Shown piece by piece: positions 27,241 through 35,324 of a stretch of DNA of 64,000 bases. The notes under the pieces were generated by a model, which saw nothing but the letters and a program-made list of their open reading frames with translations, was not told the origin of the DNA and made no database searches. Position numbers and translations under genes: made by a program. The DNA is from Devosia sp. XK-2 (GTDB taxonomy: Bacteria > Pseudomonadota > Alphaproteobacteria > Rhizobiales > Devosiaceae): assembly GCF_037113415.1 (NCBI RefSeq), contig NZ_CP146608.1, positions 2,934,501 through 2,998,500 of the forward strand. The letters run 5' to 3'. How positions within the stretch are numbered: position 1 is the stretch's first letter; the number at the start of each line of letters is the position of its first letter.

Positions 27241-28224
27241 ATGCATATCCTGATTATCGGCGCCGCCGGCATGGTGGGCAGCAAGCTAACCGCAGCCCTG
27301 TTGGCGGGAGGCGCGATTGGCACGCGGCCGATTGAAAAACTGACCCTGGCCGACATTGTCGCGCCGGATGCGCCACAAACCCCTATACCCTGCACCGCGC
27401 TCGCGACCGACCTGTCTATGCCGGGTGCTGCCGAAAAACTGATCGCCACCAGACCCGATCTGATCTTTCACCTGGCCGCCATCGTCTCGGGCGAAGCCGA
27501 GGCCGATTTCGACAAAGGCTATGCCATCAATCTCGACGGCACGCGCCTGCTACTTGAGGCCATCCGGCAAGCAGGCGCGACAGAACCCTATTGCCCGCGC
27601 CTGGTCTTCACCTCGTCCATTGCCGTTTTCGGCACGCCACTGCCCGCGGCTATTCCCGACGATATGGATCATACCCCGCTCACCAGCTATGGCACGCAAA
27701 AGGCCATATGCGAGCTTCTATTGGCCGACTATTCGCGCCGGGGCTTTGTGGACGGCATCGGCATTCGCCTGCCCACCATTGTGGTGCGCCCCGGCAAGCC
27801 CAATAAGGCTGCCTCAGGTTTTTTCTCCGGCATTATCCGCGAGCCGCTCAATGGCCAGGAGGCCATATTGCCGGTAGACGAGTCTGTCCGGCACTGGTTC
27901 GCCAGCCCGCGCGCAGCCATCGGCTTTCTGCTGCATGCGGCAACACTGGACACCGAACCACTGGGACAGCGGCGCACCCTTTCTATGCCGGGCGTATCGG
28001 CCACCATCGCCGATGAGATTGCTGCGCTCGAAAAGTTCGGCGGCGCCAGGGCGACCAGCCTTATTCGGCGCGAACATGACGAGACGATTGCCCGCATCGT
28101 TGCCGGCTGGCCACAGAACTTCGACACCCAGCGGGCGCTGGCCCTCGGCTTTGTCGCGGAAGCCAGTTTCGAGGATATTGTGCGCGTTTATATCGAAGAC
28201 GAGCTGGGCGGACAGATATCCTGA
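27241..28224 (+). CDS. denD: D-erythronate dehydrogenase family (DenD-like) NAD-dependent epimerase/dehydratase
   Basis: 327-residue extended short-chain dehydrogenase. The Rossmann start MHILIIGAAGMVG has the GxxGxxG fingerprint, and the catalytic Tyr150/Lys154 lie in SYGTQK. LTSYGTQKAICELLLADYSR and GIRLPTIVVRPGKPNKAASG are typical of the DenD group, which oxidises D-erythronate in four-carbon acid catabolism. The usual partner genes (DenT/OtnK kinase and OtnC/OtnI) are not adjacent, so the physiological substrate is less certain. The ATG at 27241 follows the terminator; the frame is open earlier. Confidence 0.82.
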   Translation: MHILIIGAAGMVGSKLTAALLAGGAIGTRPIEKLTLADIVAPDAPQTPIPCTALATDLSMPGAAEKLIATRPDLIFHLAAIVSGEAEADFDKGYAINLDGTRLLLEAIRQAGATEPYCPRLVFTSSIAVFGTPLPAAIPDDMDHTPLTSYGTQKAICELLLADYSRRGFVDGIGIRLPTIVVRPGKPNKAASGFFSGIIREPLNGQEAILPVDESVRHWFASPRAAIGFLLHAATLDTEPLGQRRTLSMPGVSATIADEIAALEKFGGARATSLIRREHDETIARIVAGWPQNFDTQRALALGFVAEASFEDIVRVYIEDELGGQIS

Positions 28225-28331
28225 CGCAAAGCAGAACGAACAAATATAAGCGCCGCCACTCAGGAGCGTGGCGTTTACTTATTTTCAGATACTAGATCAC
28301 GTCAGACTTGATCGGCATCATCGGTTCCTGT

Positions 28332-28432
28332 GCCTCCCTCCCCCTTGAGGGGAGGGATCGAGGGTGTGGGTGGTTTTGTGGGTCACCGATGGACCCCCAC
28401 CCCCAGCCCCTCCCCTCAAGGGGGGGAGCAGC
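28332..28432. repeat. GC-rich dyad repeat, copy B
   Basis: Same element as copy A at 2287-2393 but inverted. Its left arm is CCTCCCCCTTGAGGGGAGGG, the core is GGACCCCCACCCCCAG and the right arm is CCCCTCCCCTCAAGGGGG. It lies between convergent genes. Confidence 0.85.
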
Positions 28433-28457
28433 CAGCCAGTTGTGAACCGTTCCAGGC

Positions 28458-29762
28458 TCAGGCGCCGGTGACGCGCCAGATAACGTCGCCCACATCGTCG
28501 GCCATCAGCACGGCACCATCGCCAGCCAGGGCCACGCCGACCGGGCGGCCATAGGAATATTTCTCGTCCGGCGAGAGGAAATTGCCCAGGATTTCGCGCG
28601 GCATGCCGACCGGTTTGCCGTTCTCAAATTCGACAAAGGCCAGCTTGTAGCCCGAAAGCTTGGAGCGGTTCCACGAACCATGCTGACCAATGGCCATGCC
28701 GGCGGGGAATCCTGGCAGAGTGCCTTCGGGCAAATAGCACAGGCCCAGCGAGGCGGTATGGCCGCCCAGCGCATAATCGGGCTGCTTGGCACTGGCGACC
28801 TTGGCCGCGTCCTGCGGCACGCGATCATCGACCACGCGGTTCCAGTAGCAATAGGGCCAGCCGTAAAAGCCGCCATCGACCACTGAGGTCAGATAATCGG
28901 GCGGGGTTTCATCACCCAATCCGTCGCGCTCATTGACCACGGTCCAGAGCTGTCCGCCCACGGGCTCCCAGGCCATGCCGACCGGATTGCGCAGGCCCGA
29001 GCCGAAGATGCGCGATGTGCCGGTGGCCAGATCCAGTTCGTGGATGCAGGCGCGGTTTTCTTCCGCCGCCATGCCATGATCGCCAATATTGCTCAGCGAA
29101 CCCACGGCTACATAGAGCTTGGTCCCGTCCTTGGAGGCAATGAGATTGCGCGTCCAGTGACCACCGGGAACAAGGTCCATCAGCTTCTTGCCGGGGGCCT
29201 TGATGCTGGTCTCGCCGGCCACATAGGGATAGGCCAGAACCGCATCGGATGCGCCCACATAAAGCGTGTCGCCGATCAGGGCGATACCGAAGGGCTGACG
29301 GACATTTTCGATATAGGCATGGCGCTCTTCGGCCACCCCGTCGCCGTTCGCATCGCGCAAGAGCGTCACTCTGTTGGGGCTTTTCCCCGAGGCGCGGGCA
29401 CGCTTCATGGTGGCATGCATGGCATGGTCGAAAATGGAGCGCGGACCACCACCTTCCTCGCCCATGGATTCTGCCACCAGCACATCGCCATTGGGCAGCA
29501 CATAGATATTGCGCGGATGCACCAGATCACGGGCAAAGGCATTGACCTTCAGGCCCGCGGCCGGGGTGGGCTTGTGATCGCCTTCCCAACCCTTGGCCGT
29601 CGGCATTTTGAGCGTCGGAATCCTGCCCTGCGGCTTGGGATCGGGAATGGCAGGGGTCGTGCCGAAGGCATGCGGCCGCGGGCCATCGCCAGCGTGGCGG
29701 ATGGCAACGGCGACGCCGCCGACCAGAGCTACGAAGCGGGCGAAAAGAGTTGGCTCGGCCAT
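28458..29762 (-). CDS. Sorbosone dehydrogenase-type PQQ beta-propeller protein
   Basis: 434-residue protein with an N-terminal membrane or signal segment (about 3-22). A six-bladed propeller like the L-sorbosone/soluble glucose dehydrogenase family follows. NIYVLPNGDVLVAES, RQPFGIALIGDTLYVG and the conserved GSGLRNPVGMAWEP are family hallmarks, as is YGRPVGVALAGDGAVLMADD near the end. Members usually oxidise sugars or aldoses in the periplasm with PQQ; cofactor use is not proven here. The ATG at 29762 is preferred; the frame extends to 29840. Confidence 0.87.
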   Translation of the reverse strand: MAEPTLFARFVALVGGVAVAIRHAGDGPRPHAFGTTPAIPDPKPQGRIPTLKMPTAKGWEGDHKPTPAAGLKVNAFARDLVHPRNIYVLPNGDVLVAESMGEEGGGPRSIFDHAMHATMKRARASGKSPNRVTLLRDANGDGVAEERHAYIENVRQPFGIALIGDTLYVGASDAVLAYPYVAGETSIKAPGKKLMDLVPGGHWTRNLIASKDGTKLYVAVGSLSNIGDHGMAAEENRACIHELDLATGTSRIFGSGLRNPVGMAWEPVGGQLWTVVNERDGLGDETPPDYLTSVVDGGFYGWPYCYWNRVVDDRVPQDAAKVASAKQPDYALGGHTASLGLCYLPEGTLPGFPAGMAIGQHGSWNRSKLSGYKLAFVEFENGKPVGMPREILGNFLSPDEKYSYGRPVGVALAGDGAVLMADDVGDVIWRVTGA

Positions 29763-29955
29763 GGATCGTCTCGAAATCAGGGGATTGGGAATCTGGAAGC
29801 TGCGCCACGCTAATGTTTTTGGCGGGCAAGGACCAGTCATTGGTATGATTTATACGACAATTTCTGGTCAGCGGGCCGATGTGCGCGCTGCGGCACGTCC
29901 GAAAAAGCACGCCAGCCACGGGGATCGGTAAAGCGCCACGGGGAGGCGTTGGTCT

Positions 29956-29986
29956 CCGGGCTTAGCCCTTTGGTGACTAAGCCCGG
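29956..29986. other. Perfect 10-bp hairpin, possible small RNA element
   Basis: CCGGGCTTAG / CTAAGCCCGG around an 11-base loop. Outer GTTGG and CCAAC pair as well after a 3- to 4-base interruption. There is no T-run, so it is not a standard terminator. Confidence 0.45.
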
Positions 29987-30073
29987 CAGTCCAACGGAAT
30001 AGATTGCCCACTTTAGCGCACAAAGCCGCTCAGCGGTCATAACTCGGGCGATGGCCAGCTCGAGAGGTGCCCT

Positions 30074-30105
30074 TCATTACAACGAGTTCGCGCTCGTAAT
30101 AATGA
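30074..30105. promoter_or_regulatory. Long palindrome, candidate operator
   Basis: TCATTA-N2-ACGAG-N6-CTCGT-N2-TAATGA: both arms match exactly with a symmetric two-base interruption. The size and symmetry fit a dimeric regulator site. The target regulator is unknown. Confidence 0.45.
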
Positions 30106-30422
30106 CCTCCACGAGGTCCCTGGCCGCCCGCGCCACTTACGCTTCCGTTATGCAACGATGATGAAACGCCTATTGCGACAGTCCGCTTCCAGGAAGGTTC
30201 AGGGAAAGGTCTGTCATCGTTGCCACATCTGAATAGCGCATACGGGCGGGAAATGAACCCAAGGGCTCAATTTGTTTGGGAAAATTGTAACGCCCATATA
30301 ACGCACCACTGGATTTCTCCCCGAAATGCGGGCATGAGCGGCTCGTCCGGCCCGGTTTTCGCCCATCCGGTGCCCCGGTCGATCCAACCATGGTCCTGGG
30401 ATTTGTCCCAGGGAGGTTTCCC

Positions 30423-30518
30423 ATGGCCGAAACGCCACAAAGTGCATTCCAAATGCCGGCTTATTGGGATATTTCTCACTGCCAATCCCGAAGGATGCAT
30501 CTTCAGGCAGAATGCTAA
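30423..30518 (+). CDS. 31-residue small ORF, candidate peptide precursor
   Basis: ATG at 30423 with GGGAGG ending 6 bases before it, the best ribosome site in the neighbourhood; stop TAA at 30516-30518. The peptide begins MAETPQSAFQ, has an aromatic centre (PAYWDISHC), basic residues SRR and ends in Cys31. The stop lies 11 bases before the ATG of the regulator at 30530 (and overlaps the alternative ATG at 30512), so translation would be coupled. Position at the head of a YcaO-TfuA cassette makes it a candidate RiPP precursor. It could equally be a leader peptide or chance ORF; there is no homology evidence. Confidence 0.4.
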   Translation: MAETPQSAFQMPAYWDISHCQSRRMHLQAEC

Positions 30519-30529
30519 CGAGGCGGCAC

Positions 30530-32446
30530 ATGACGGCGCGGCTTAAACTTCTTGGCAGGCCGGCTATCAGTGGCCCGGACGGAGCCGAGCTGGAGGGGCT
30601 GCCCAAAAAGGCCTTCCTTGTCGCGACCGTGCTGATCCTGGCAAAAGAGCGTCCCTATCCCAAATGGAAGCTGTCAGAACAGCTTTGGCCCGATCTGGAT
30701 GCGTACAGACGCAGCAATAATCTGCGGCAATTGCTGTTTCGCATACGCCAGTTTGAAACCGCCAATGGCGTCAGCCTTTTTAACGCCAATGCCGAAGAGC
30801 TCTGGCCAAACCCGGACATTGCCTGCGATCTGGCCACCATGATCGTCACCGACCAGGCCGGAACCGACCTGGATGCGGACGCGCTGATCGCCACCTATGG
30901 CGGCCGCCTGCTCGACGGCCTGCGCGTCGAGGACGAGGCGCTGGCGCGGTGGCTGACCAATTGGCGGCTGCAGCTGGAAGATCAGTTTTCCGAGGCCATC
31001 CTCGCCGCCACGGCCTCCATGCCGAGCGAGCGCCGCGCCGCAACGCTGGGACGCGCCGCCGACATCGCCCCCCGCGCTCTATCCCTGCGCAAGGCGCTCA
31101 TGCGTCAACTGATCGACGAGGGCAAGACCGGCATGGCCCGGCGCCACTACCGGATATTGAGCCACGTGGCGGGGCATGGCGCCATTTCCTCGCCGCCCGA
31201 ACTGGTCGGTGAGCGCCCTCCGGCCATGCTGGCCCCGGCAGGCAATATGCCACCCGGCTCCCTGCTCGGCCGCGACCAGGCCGGCGTCCCCCATCTGGTC
31301 CTGCTCCATCCCGACCTTCGCAATGGCGGCATCAACGAGCATATTGTGGCCGAACTGGTCGACGACATAACCGTGGCCCTGACCCGGCTGCGCTCGATCT
31401 CGGTCATGGCGCCATATTCGGCCAGGCGGGTCGCCGCCGATGATTTCGAAAGCCGGGCGCGCCTGTCCAATGTGGACTATGTCCTGCGCACAAAGCTTCC
31501 CGGAAAGACCCGGACCGCCTCCCAGGAGCTTCATATCACCCTGGTGCTGGAACGCTACGCCACCGGCGACGTGATCTGGGCCGAGCGCCTGCCGGTCGAT
31601 CCATCAAACCTGCCCTCCAATTTCGCGATCATCGCCAATTCGATCGCGCTCACGCTGGTCGACCAGATCGAGCGGGCCACCCTGCAGGCGTTCCAGGTAC
31701 CCGCCGATGCCGGCGCTTATGGGCATTTTCTCCTCGGGCAGCGTGCGCTGCAAAGCCTGAACCTGCAAAGCACCCGCCGGGCGCGCGCCAATTTCCGGGA
31801 TGCCCTGGCCCTGGCGCCCAGTTTTGCGCCGGCCCATGCCGGCTATGCCCAATCCCTGGTCTATGAATGGGTCATCAGGGGCCGGGGCGATGCCGAATTG
31901 CTGGCCCGTGCCCGCTCGGCGGCCGCCAAGGCGCGGGAAATCGATCCCCTCTTCAGCGCCGCACATCAGATGCTGGGGCGCTGCAGCATATTCGAAGGCG
32001 ATTTCACCTCGAGCCTGGAGCATTTCGAAAAAGCCGAAGGCCTGACCCCGCATCACGCTGATCTTCTATGTGATTTCGCCGATACGCTGATGCATAACTC
32101 CCAGGAGCAGCAGGCCAATGACAAGATCGAGCTGGCCCTCAAGCTCAACCCCTTCGCCCCCGATGCCTATTGGTGGGCATCGGCCGGCATAAAGTTCTTT
32201 CTGGGTGACTATGCCGGGGCGCTCGAGCACCTTTCCAATGTCCAGAAACAGGAAACGATCTACCGGCTGGGCGCGGCCTGCGCCGCCATGGCGGGCGAAG
32301 AGCAGCTCGCCAGGAAATATCGCGACGACTTTTTGAGCATAGACCCCGATTTTCGACTATCCGACTGGATCGCCTTGCTCCCCGTCAAGAGCGCCGCCCA
32401 CAAAGACCATTATCACCAGGCCTTGACTCGGGCCGGATTCAAATAG
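30530..32446 (+). CDS. SARP/BTAD-type transcriptional regulator with TPR repeats
   Basis: About 638 residues. The N-terminus MTARLKLLGRPAISGPDG plus PKKAFLVATVLILAKERPYP is the winged-helix start of SARP/BTAD regulators (LSEQLWPDL, RSNNLRQLLFRIRQ). A helical BTAD region follows to about 230. A middle domain (about 265-400) resembles adenylate-cyclase-associated TPR regulators. TPR-like helices fill 415-630 (HFLLGQRALQSLNLQSTRRA). It probably activates the cassette. The start could also be the ATG at 30512. The stop is 7 bases before the next gene. No ATP-binding motif is present. Confidence 0.82.
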   Translation: MTARLKLLGRPAISGPDGAELEGLPKKAFLVATVLILAKERPYPKWKLSEQLWPDLDAYRRSNNLRQLLFRIRQFETANGVSLFNANAEELWPNPDIACDLATMIVTDQAGTDLDADALIATYGGRLLDGLRVEDEALARWLTNWRLQLEDQFSEAILAATASMPSERRAATLGRAADIAPRALSLRKALMRQLIDEGKTGMARRHYRILSHVAGHGAISSPPELVGERPPAMLAPAGNMPPGSLLGRDQAGVPHLVLLHPDLRNGGINEHIVAELVDDITVALTRLRSISVMAPYSARRVAADDFESRARLSNVDYVLRTKLPGKTRTASQELHITLVLERYATGDVIWAERLPVDPSNLPSNFAIIANSIALTLVDQIERATLQAFQVPADAGAYGHFLLGQRALQSLNLQSTRRARANFRDALALAPSFAPAHAGYAQSLVYEWVIRGRGDAELLARARSAAAKAREIDPLFSAAHQMLGRCSIFEGDFTSSLEHFEKAEGLTPHHADLLCDFADTLMHNSQEQQANDKIELALKLNPFAPDAYWWASAGIKFFLGDYAGALEHLSNVQKQETIYRLGAACAAMAGEEQLARKYRDDFLSIDPDFRLSDWIALLPVKSAAHKDHYHQALTRAGFK

Positions 32447-32453
32447 GAAGACA

Positions 32454-32675
32454 ATGACCAGATATCTGCTTATCGGCCTGACCGGCGACACATCCCTCAA
32501 ACTGGTGGACCTCGAAAAGGGCACTGTCGAGACCATCGCGGCAGATGCCGTGGACGAGTCCGTGGCGCAGGTGAGGGAAGCGGGCGCCACCATCATGCGT
32601 GGCGTGGACGTCGCCATCGGGATCGAGGATCGCATGGACGCCGTGGGGCGCTTCTTTTTTGCTCAAGGCAAATAG
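32454..32675 (+). CDS. 73-residue protein of the YcaO-TfuA cassette
   Basis: Small acidic protein, MTRYLLIGLTGDTSLKLVDL followed by a helical stretch (DAVDESVAQVREAGATIMRG) and ending in FFFAQGK. It has a clear start with GGAAG upstream and lies between the regulator (7-base gap) and ycaO, overlapping the probable ycaO start. It contains no cysteine. The regular beta-beta-alpha pattern looks like a folded small domain rather than an unstructured leader-core peptide, so it may be a leader-recognition or accessory protein. It could alternatively be the modified substrate, since thioamidation acts on the backbone. I do not recognise the family. Confidence 0.75.
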   Translation: MTRYLLIGLTGDTSLKLVDLEKGTVETIAADAVDESVAQVREAGATIMRGVDVAIGIEDRMDAVGRFFFAQGK

Positions 32676-33834
32676 GCCGAACCCGCGGGGTTCGGAGCTT
32701 TCACTGGAAAGGCGGTTTTCAGCCGCCGAAACCTTGGCGCATGTCACGCCGCATCTGGACCTGTTCGGCATTACCCGGGTAGCGGACCAGACGCGGCTCG
32801 ATCGGATCGGCATCTCCTGTTTTGCCGCCATGCGGCCCAATGCCATGACTCTGGCGGTGAACCAGGGCAAGGGCCCGGACGATGCAACCGCCAGATTATC
32901 CGCTATCATGGAAGCGGTGGAATTTGCGGTGGCCGAATGTCCGACGGCCACCACAAGCAGGGCCTCGGCCCAGCATCTCGCCGGGAGAGGCGAGCGCTTT
33001 TTTATGCCCGAGCGGCTGCTGCCCGAGGCGGGCACGATTGCCCCGCACGAGGAGTTGACCTGGCTCACCGGCTATAATCTGCACTCGGGCGAGACCGCAC
33101 TTGTTCCGCTCGATAGCGTGACCATAGGCACCGATTATGGAACTGCCCGGTTTTCCCAATCTACCAATGGGCTGGCAGCCGGACTGGCCATGGACGACTG
33201 CATCATCCACGCCCTATGCGAGCTTGTGGAACGCGACGCCTATAGTTTGTGGTCGCTGATGCCCCTGAACCGGTGCGCGGCCACCCGAATATCGCCCGGG
33301 GCCGCCGTCGGCGCGACCGCCCGGGCCACTATCGAGGCCATCGCCAATGCCGGCCTGAACCTTGATCTGTTCAACCTGACCAGCGATATCGGCCTGCCGG
33401 TGGTGATGGCCCTGATCTGGGACGATAATCCCCGCACCTATTTCGACGTCGCCTCGGGTATCTGCGCCAGAGCCGATAGCGACGCCGCCATTGCCGGTGC
33501 AATCGAGGAGGCCGCCCAGACCCGCGTGACCAATATTTCGGGCGCCCGCGACGATATCGACCCATCCGACTACGACAAGGCCCTGCCCCAATGGATCGCC
33601 AAACTGATCGCCATGGATAGGCGCAAACCAGACGCAGTGCTGTCTTCCCTCGATGAGCAGGCGTTTCGCGCCATAATCGACAGGATCGGCGATGACCTGA
33701 CTATTGTGCCTCTGACGCGGGAAAACGAACTCGTGCAGGTGGTCAAAGTGCTTTCCAACACTCTGGAAGACCGCACAACCAATCGCCATTGGCGTCCGGG
33801 GCGGCGCGCGCTTCGGAGCATGACCGCCATATGA
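32659..33834 (+). CDS. YcaO domain protein (putative thioamide-forming cyclodehydratase family)
   Basis: About 391 residues. YcaO enzymes use ATP to activate peptide amides; with TfuA they install backbone thioamides. ATP/Mg-binding acidic motifs are seen in SAIMEAVEFAVAE (81-93) and CELVERDAYSLW (187-198). GITRVADQTRLDRIGI and the LAVNQGKG loop match the YcaO subgroup paired with TfuA. There is no Pro-rich C-terminus of the azoline-forming type. The start is uncertain: TTG 32659, a GTG at 32599 or a later CTG are open, with no ATG. Its stop overlaps the tfuA start (ATGA). Confidence 0.9.
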   Translation: MLKANRPNPRGSELSLERRFSAAETLAHVTPHLDLFGITRVADQTRLDRIGISCFAAMRPNAMTLAVNQGKGPDDATARLSAIMEAVEFAVAECPTATTSRASAQHLAGRGERFFMPERLLPEAGTIAPHEELTWLTGYNLHSGETALVPLDSVTIGTDYGTARFSQSTNGLAAGLAMDDCIIHALCELVERDAYSLWSLMPLNRCAATRISPGAAVGATARATIEAIANAGLNLDLFNLTSDIGLPVVMALIWDDNPRTYFDVASGICARADSDAAIAGAIEEAAQTRVTNISGARDDIDPSDYDKALPQWIAKLIAMDRRKPDAVLSSLDEQAFRAIIDRIGDDLTIVPLTRENELVQVVKVLSNTLEDRTTNRHWRPGRRALRSMTAI

Positions 33835-34562
33835 GAAAGTGCGTTTTCGGCGGTCCCAGCCTTTATGGCCTTGAGACGCGCCCCGAGGGCATCGAATTTC
33901 GCCCGCCCGCGCAAATGGGAGACATATGGAAGGCCGTAACTGAGGGCGTCGGATGGATCGGCCTGGTCGACGGCTATTTCGGCGCCTGTGCATCGGTCTG
34001 GCACAAGGAAATCCTCCATGCCCTGTCCGAGGGATGCCTGGTTTACGGCGCCTCATCCATGGGCGCCCTGCGGGCAGCGGAGTGCCATCGCTTCGGCATG
34101 CGTCCGATTGGCGAGATCGCTCAGGCCTTCGCACGGGGCATTCTGAACGACGATGCTGATGTGGCGCTGCTTCATGGTCCCGAGGAGATCGGCTATTGCC
34201 CCTTCACCGAACCCATGGTGGAGGTGCGTGCAACGTTGGCCGCCCTTTACGCGTCGGATATCGTCTCAAGCAGCGAGCAGGAAACGCTTTTGAGCGCCGC
34301 GCAAAGCCTTCATTTCAGCCAGCGAACGCCCGAGGCGATGCTGACCGGCACTGACCTGCCAGAGGCACGCAAGCGGCATATCCTACACGCATACAAGGTC
34401 AACAAGGTGCCCGCCAAGCGGCTGGACGCCGAATTGCTGCTGCGCGAAATGAGCGCGGAGCCACCGCCCGCAGAGTCGATTGCGCCATGGACAATCAGCA
34501 AATCAGCCTCCTATAGGACTTTGGCGGCGCTCCCCTCCCAAGCGCGGGAAGCGGGCCGGTAA
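33831..34562 (+). CDS. TfuA-like protein, YcaO partner
   Basis: 243-residue protein with the TfuA core. It has FGGPSLYG at the N-terminus, then PPAQMGDIWKAV, IGLVDGYFG and the highly conserved YGASSMGALRAAE at 72-84, followed by GPEEIGYCPFTEPMVEVRAT. TfuA was first linked to trifolitoxin production in Rhizobium. In thioamide systems it supports YcaO, probably by delivering sulfur. It overlaps ycaO by 4 bases and ends the cassette; the next gene is convergent. No transporter or peptidase gene follows, unlike most secreted-RiPP clusters. Confidence 0.92.
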   Translation: MRKCVFGGPSLYGLETRPEGIEFRPPAQMGDIWKAVTEGVGWIGLVDGYFGACASVWHKEILHALSEGCLVYGASSMGALRAAECHRFGMRPIGEIAQAFARGILNDDADVALLHGPEEIGYCPFTEPMVEVRATLAALYASDIVSSSEQETLLSAAQSLHFSQRTPEAMLTGTDLPEARKRHILHAYKVNKVPAKRLDAELLLREMSAEPPPAESIAPWTISKSASYRTLAALPSQAREAGR

Positions 34563-34652
34563 TATATCGGGCAACGCCGGCGGTGGTGGCGCCACCCAGA
34601 ATGCGGGCAATGAGGGGTGCGCTTATAGGCGCAGATAAAGGCGCCGGTCATT

Positions 34653-35324
34653 TCAAAGGTCCGAGGCGACGAGGTCGCCGATCTGGTCTGGCAGGACCAG
34701 TTCGGCGCCGGTCACGGCCTGCAATTCGGCGACACTCATGGTGGGCAGCTTTTCGCGCAGCACGAAGCGTTCATTCTCGATGTCGAGAACCGCCAGGCTG
34801 GTATAGACGCGGGTGACGCAGCCAACCCCGGTCAGCGGCAGGGTGCAGCGCTTGACCAGTTTGGGCTTGCCGTCCTTGGTGACGTGATCGGTAATGACGG
34901 CGACGCGCTTGGCGCCATGCACCAGATCCATGGCCCCGCCAACAGCCGGCACGCCCTTGGGGCCGGTCGACCAATTGGCCAGATCGCCATTTTCGGCCAC
35001 TTCATAAGTGCCCAGGATCGCCACATCCAGATGCCCACCGCGCACCATGGCAAAGCTGTCGGCATGATGGAAGAAGGCCGCGCCGGGGCGCAGGGTAATC
35101 GCCTTCTTGCCGGCATTGATGAGGTCCCAATCCTCCTCACCCTCGGCGGGGGCCTCGCCAAAGTTCAGGACGCCATTTTCGGTGTGGAAGATGGCCTGTT
35201 TGCCCGGCGGCTGGAACTTGGCCACCATTTCGGGAAAGCCGATGCCAAGATTGACATAGGCACCATCCTCGATGTCCTGCGCGGCGCGCCAGGCGATCTG
35301 GGCGTTGGAAAGCTTGCTGGTCAT
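34653..35324 (-). CDS. pcaJ: 3-oxoadipate CoA-transferase subunit B
   Basis: 223-residue beta subunit of a family I CoA-transferase. The catalytic Glu lies in the HTENGVLNFGEAP motif (about residue 49), with LGIGFPEMVAKF before it and GAMDLVHGAKRVAVITDH after. With subunit A it moves CoA from succinyl-CoA to 3-oxoadipate, the last step before thiolytic cleavage. The neighbouring ring-cleavage genes favour 3-oxoadipate over acetoacetate as substrate. It overlaps pcaI by 4 bases and is convergent with the TfuA gene. Confidence 0.9.
   Translation of the reverse strand: MTSKLSNAQIAWRAAQDIEDGAYVNLGIGFPEMVAKFQPPGKQAIFHTENGVLNFGEAPAEGEEDWDLINAGKKAITLRPGAAFFHHADSFAMVRGGHLDVAILGTYEVAENGDLANWSTGPKGVPAVGGAMDLVHGAKRVAVITDHVTKDGKPKLVKRCTLPLTGVGCVTRVYTSLAVLDIENERFVLREKLPTMSVAELQAVTGAELVLPDQIGDLVASDL

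Larger units (their letters stand above)
29763..30422. other. 660-bp non-coding region upstream of the YcaO cassette
   Basis: No credible protein of normal size on either strand. It contains a perfect 10-bp hairpin at 29956-29986, a near-perfect long palindrome at 30074-30105 and a perfect 7-bp hairpin at 30395-30412. An AT-rich promoter-like patch (TATAAC at 30297-30302) lies about 120 bases before the small ORF at 30423. The region could hold the cassette promoter, operators and perhaps a small RNA. Confidence 0.6.

Noticed and set aside
30220-30546. 108-residue ORF in the region before the YcaO cassette
   Set aside because: Its composition looks random, it has no ribosome site at the start, and it overlaps the better supported 31-codon ORF and the regulator start.
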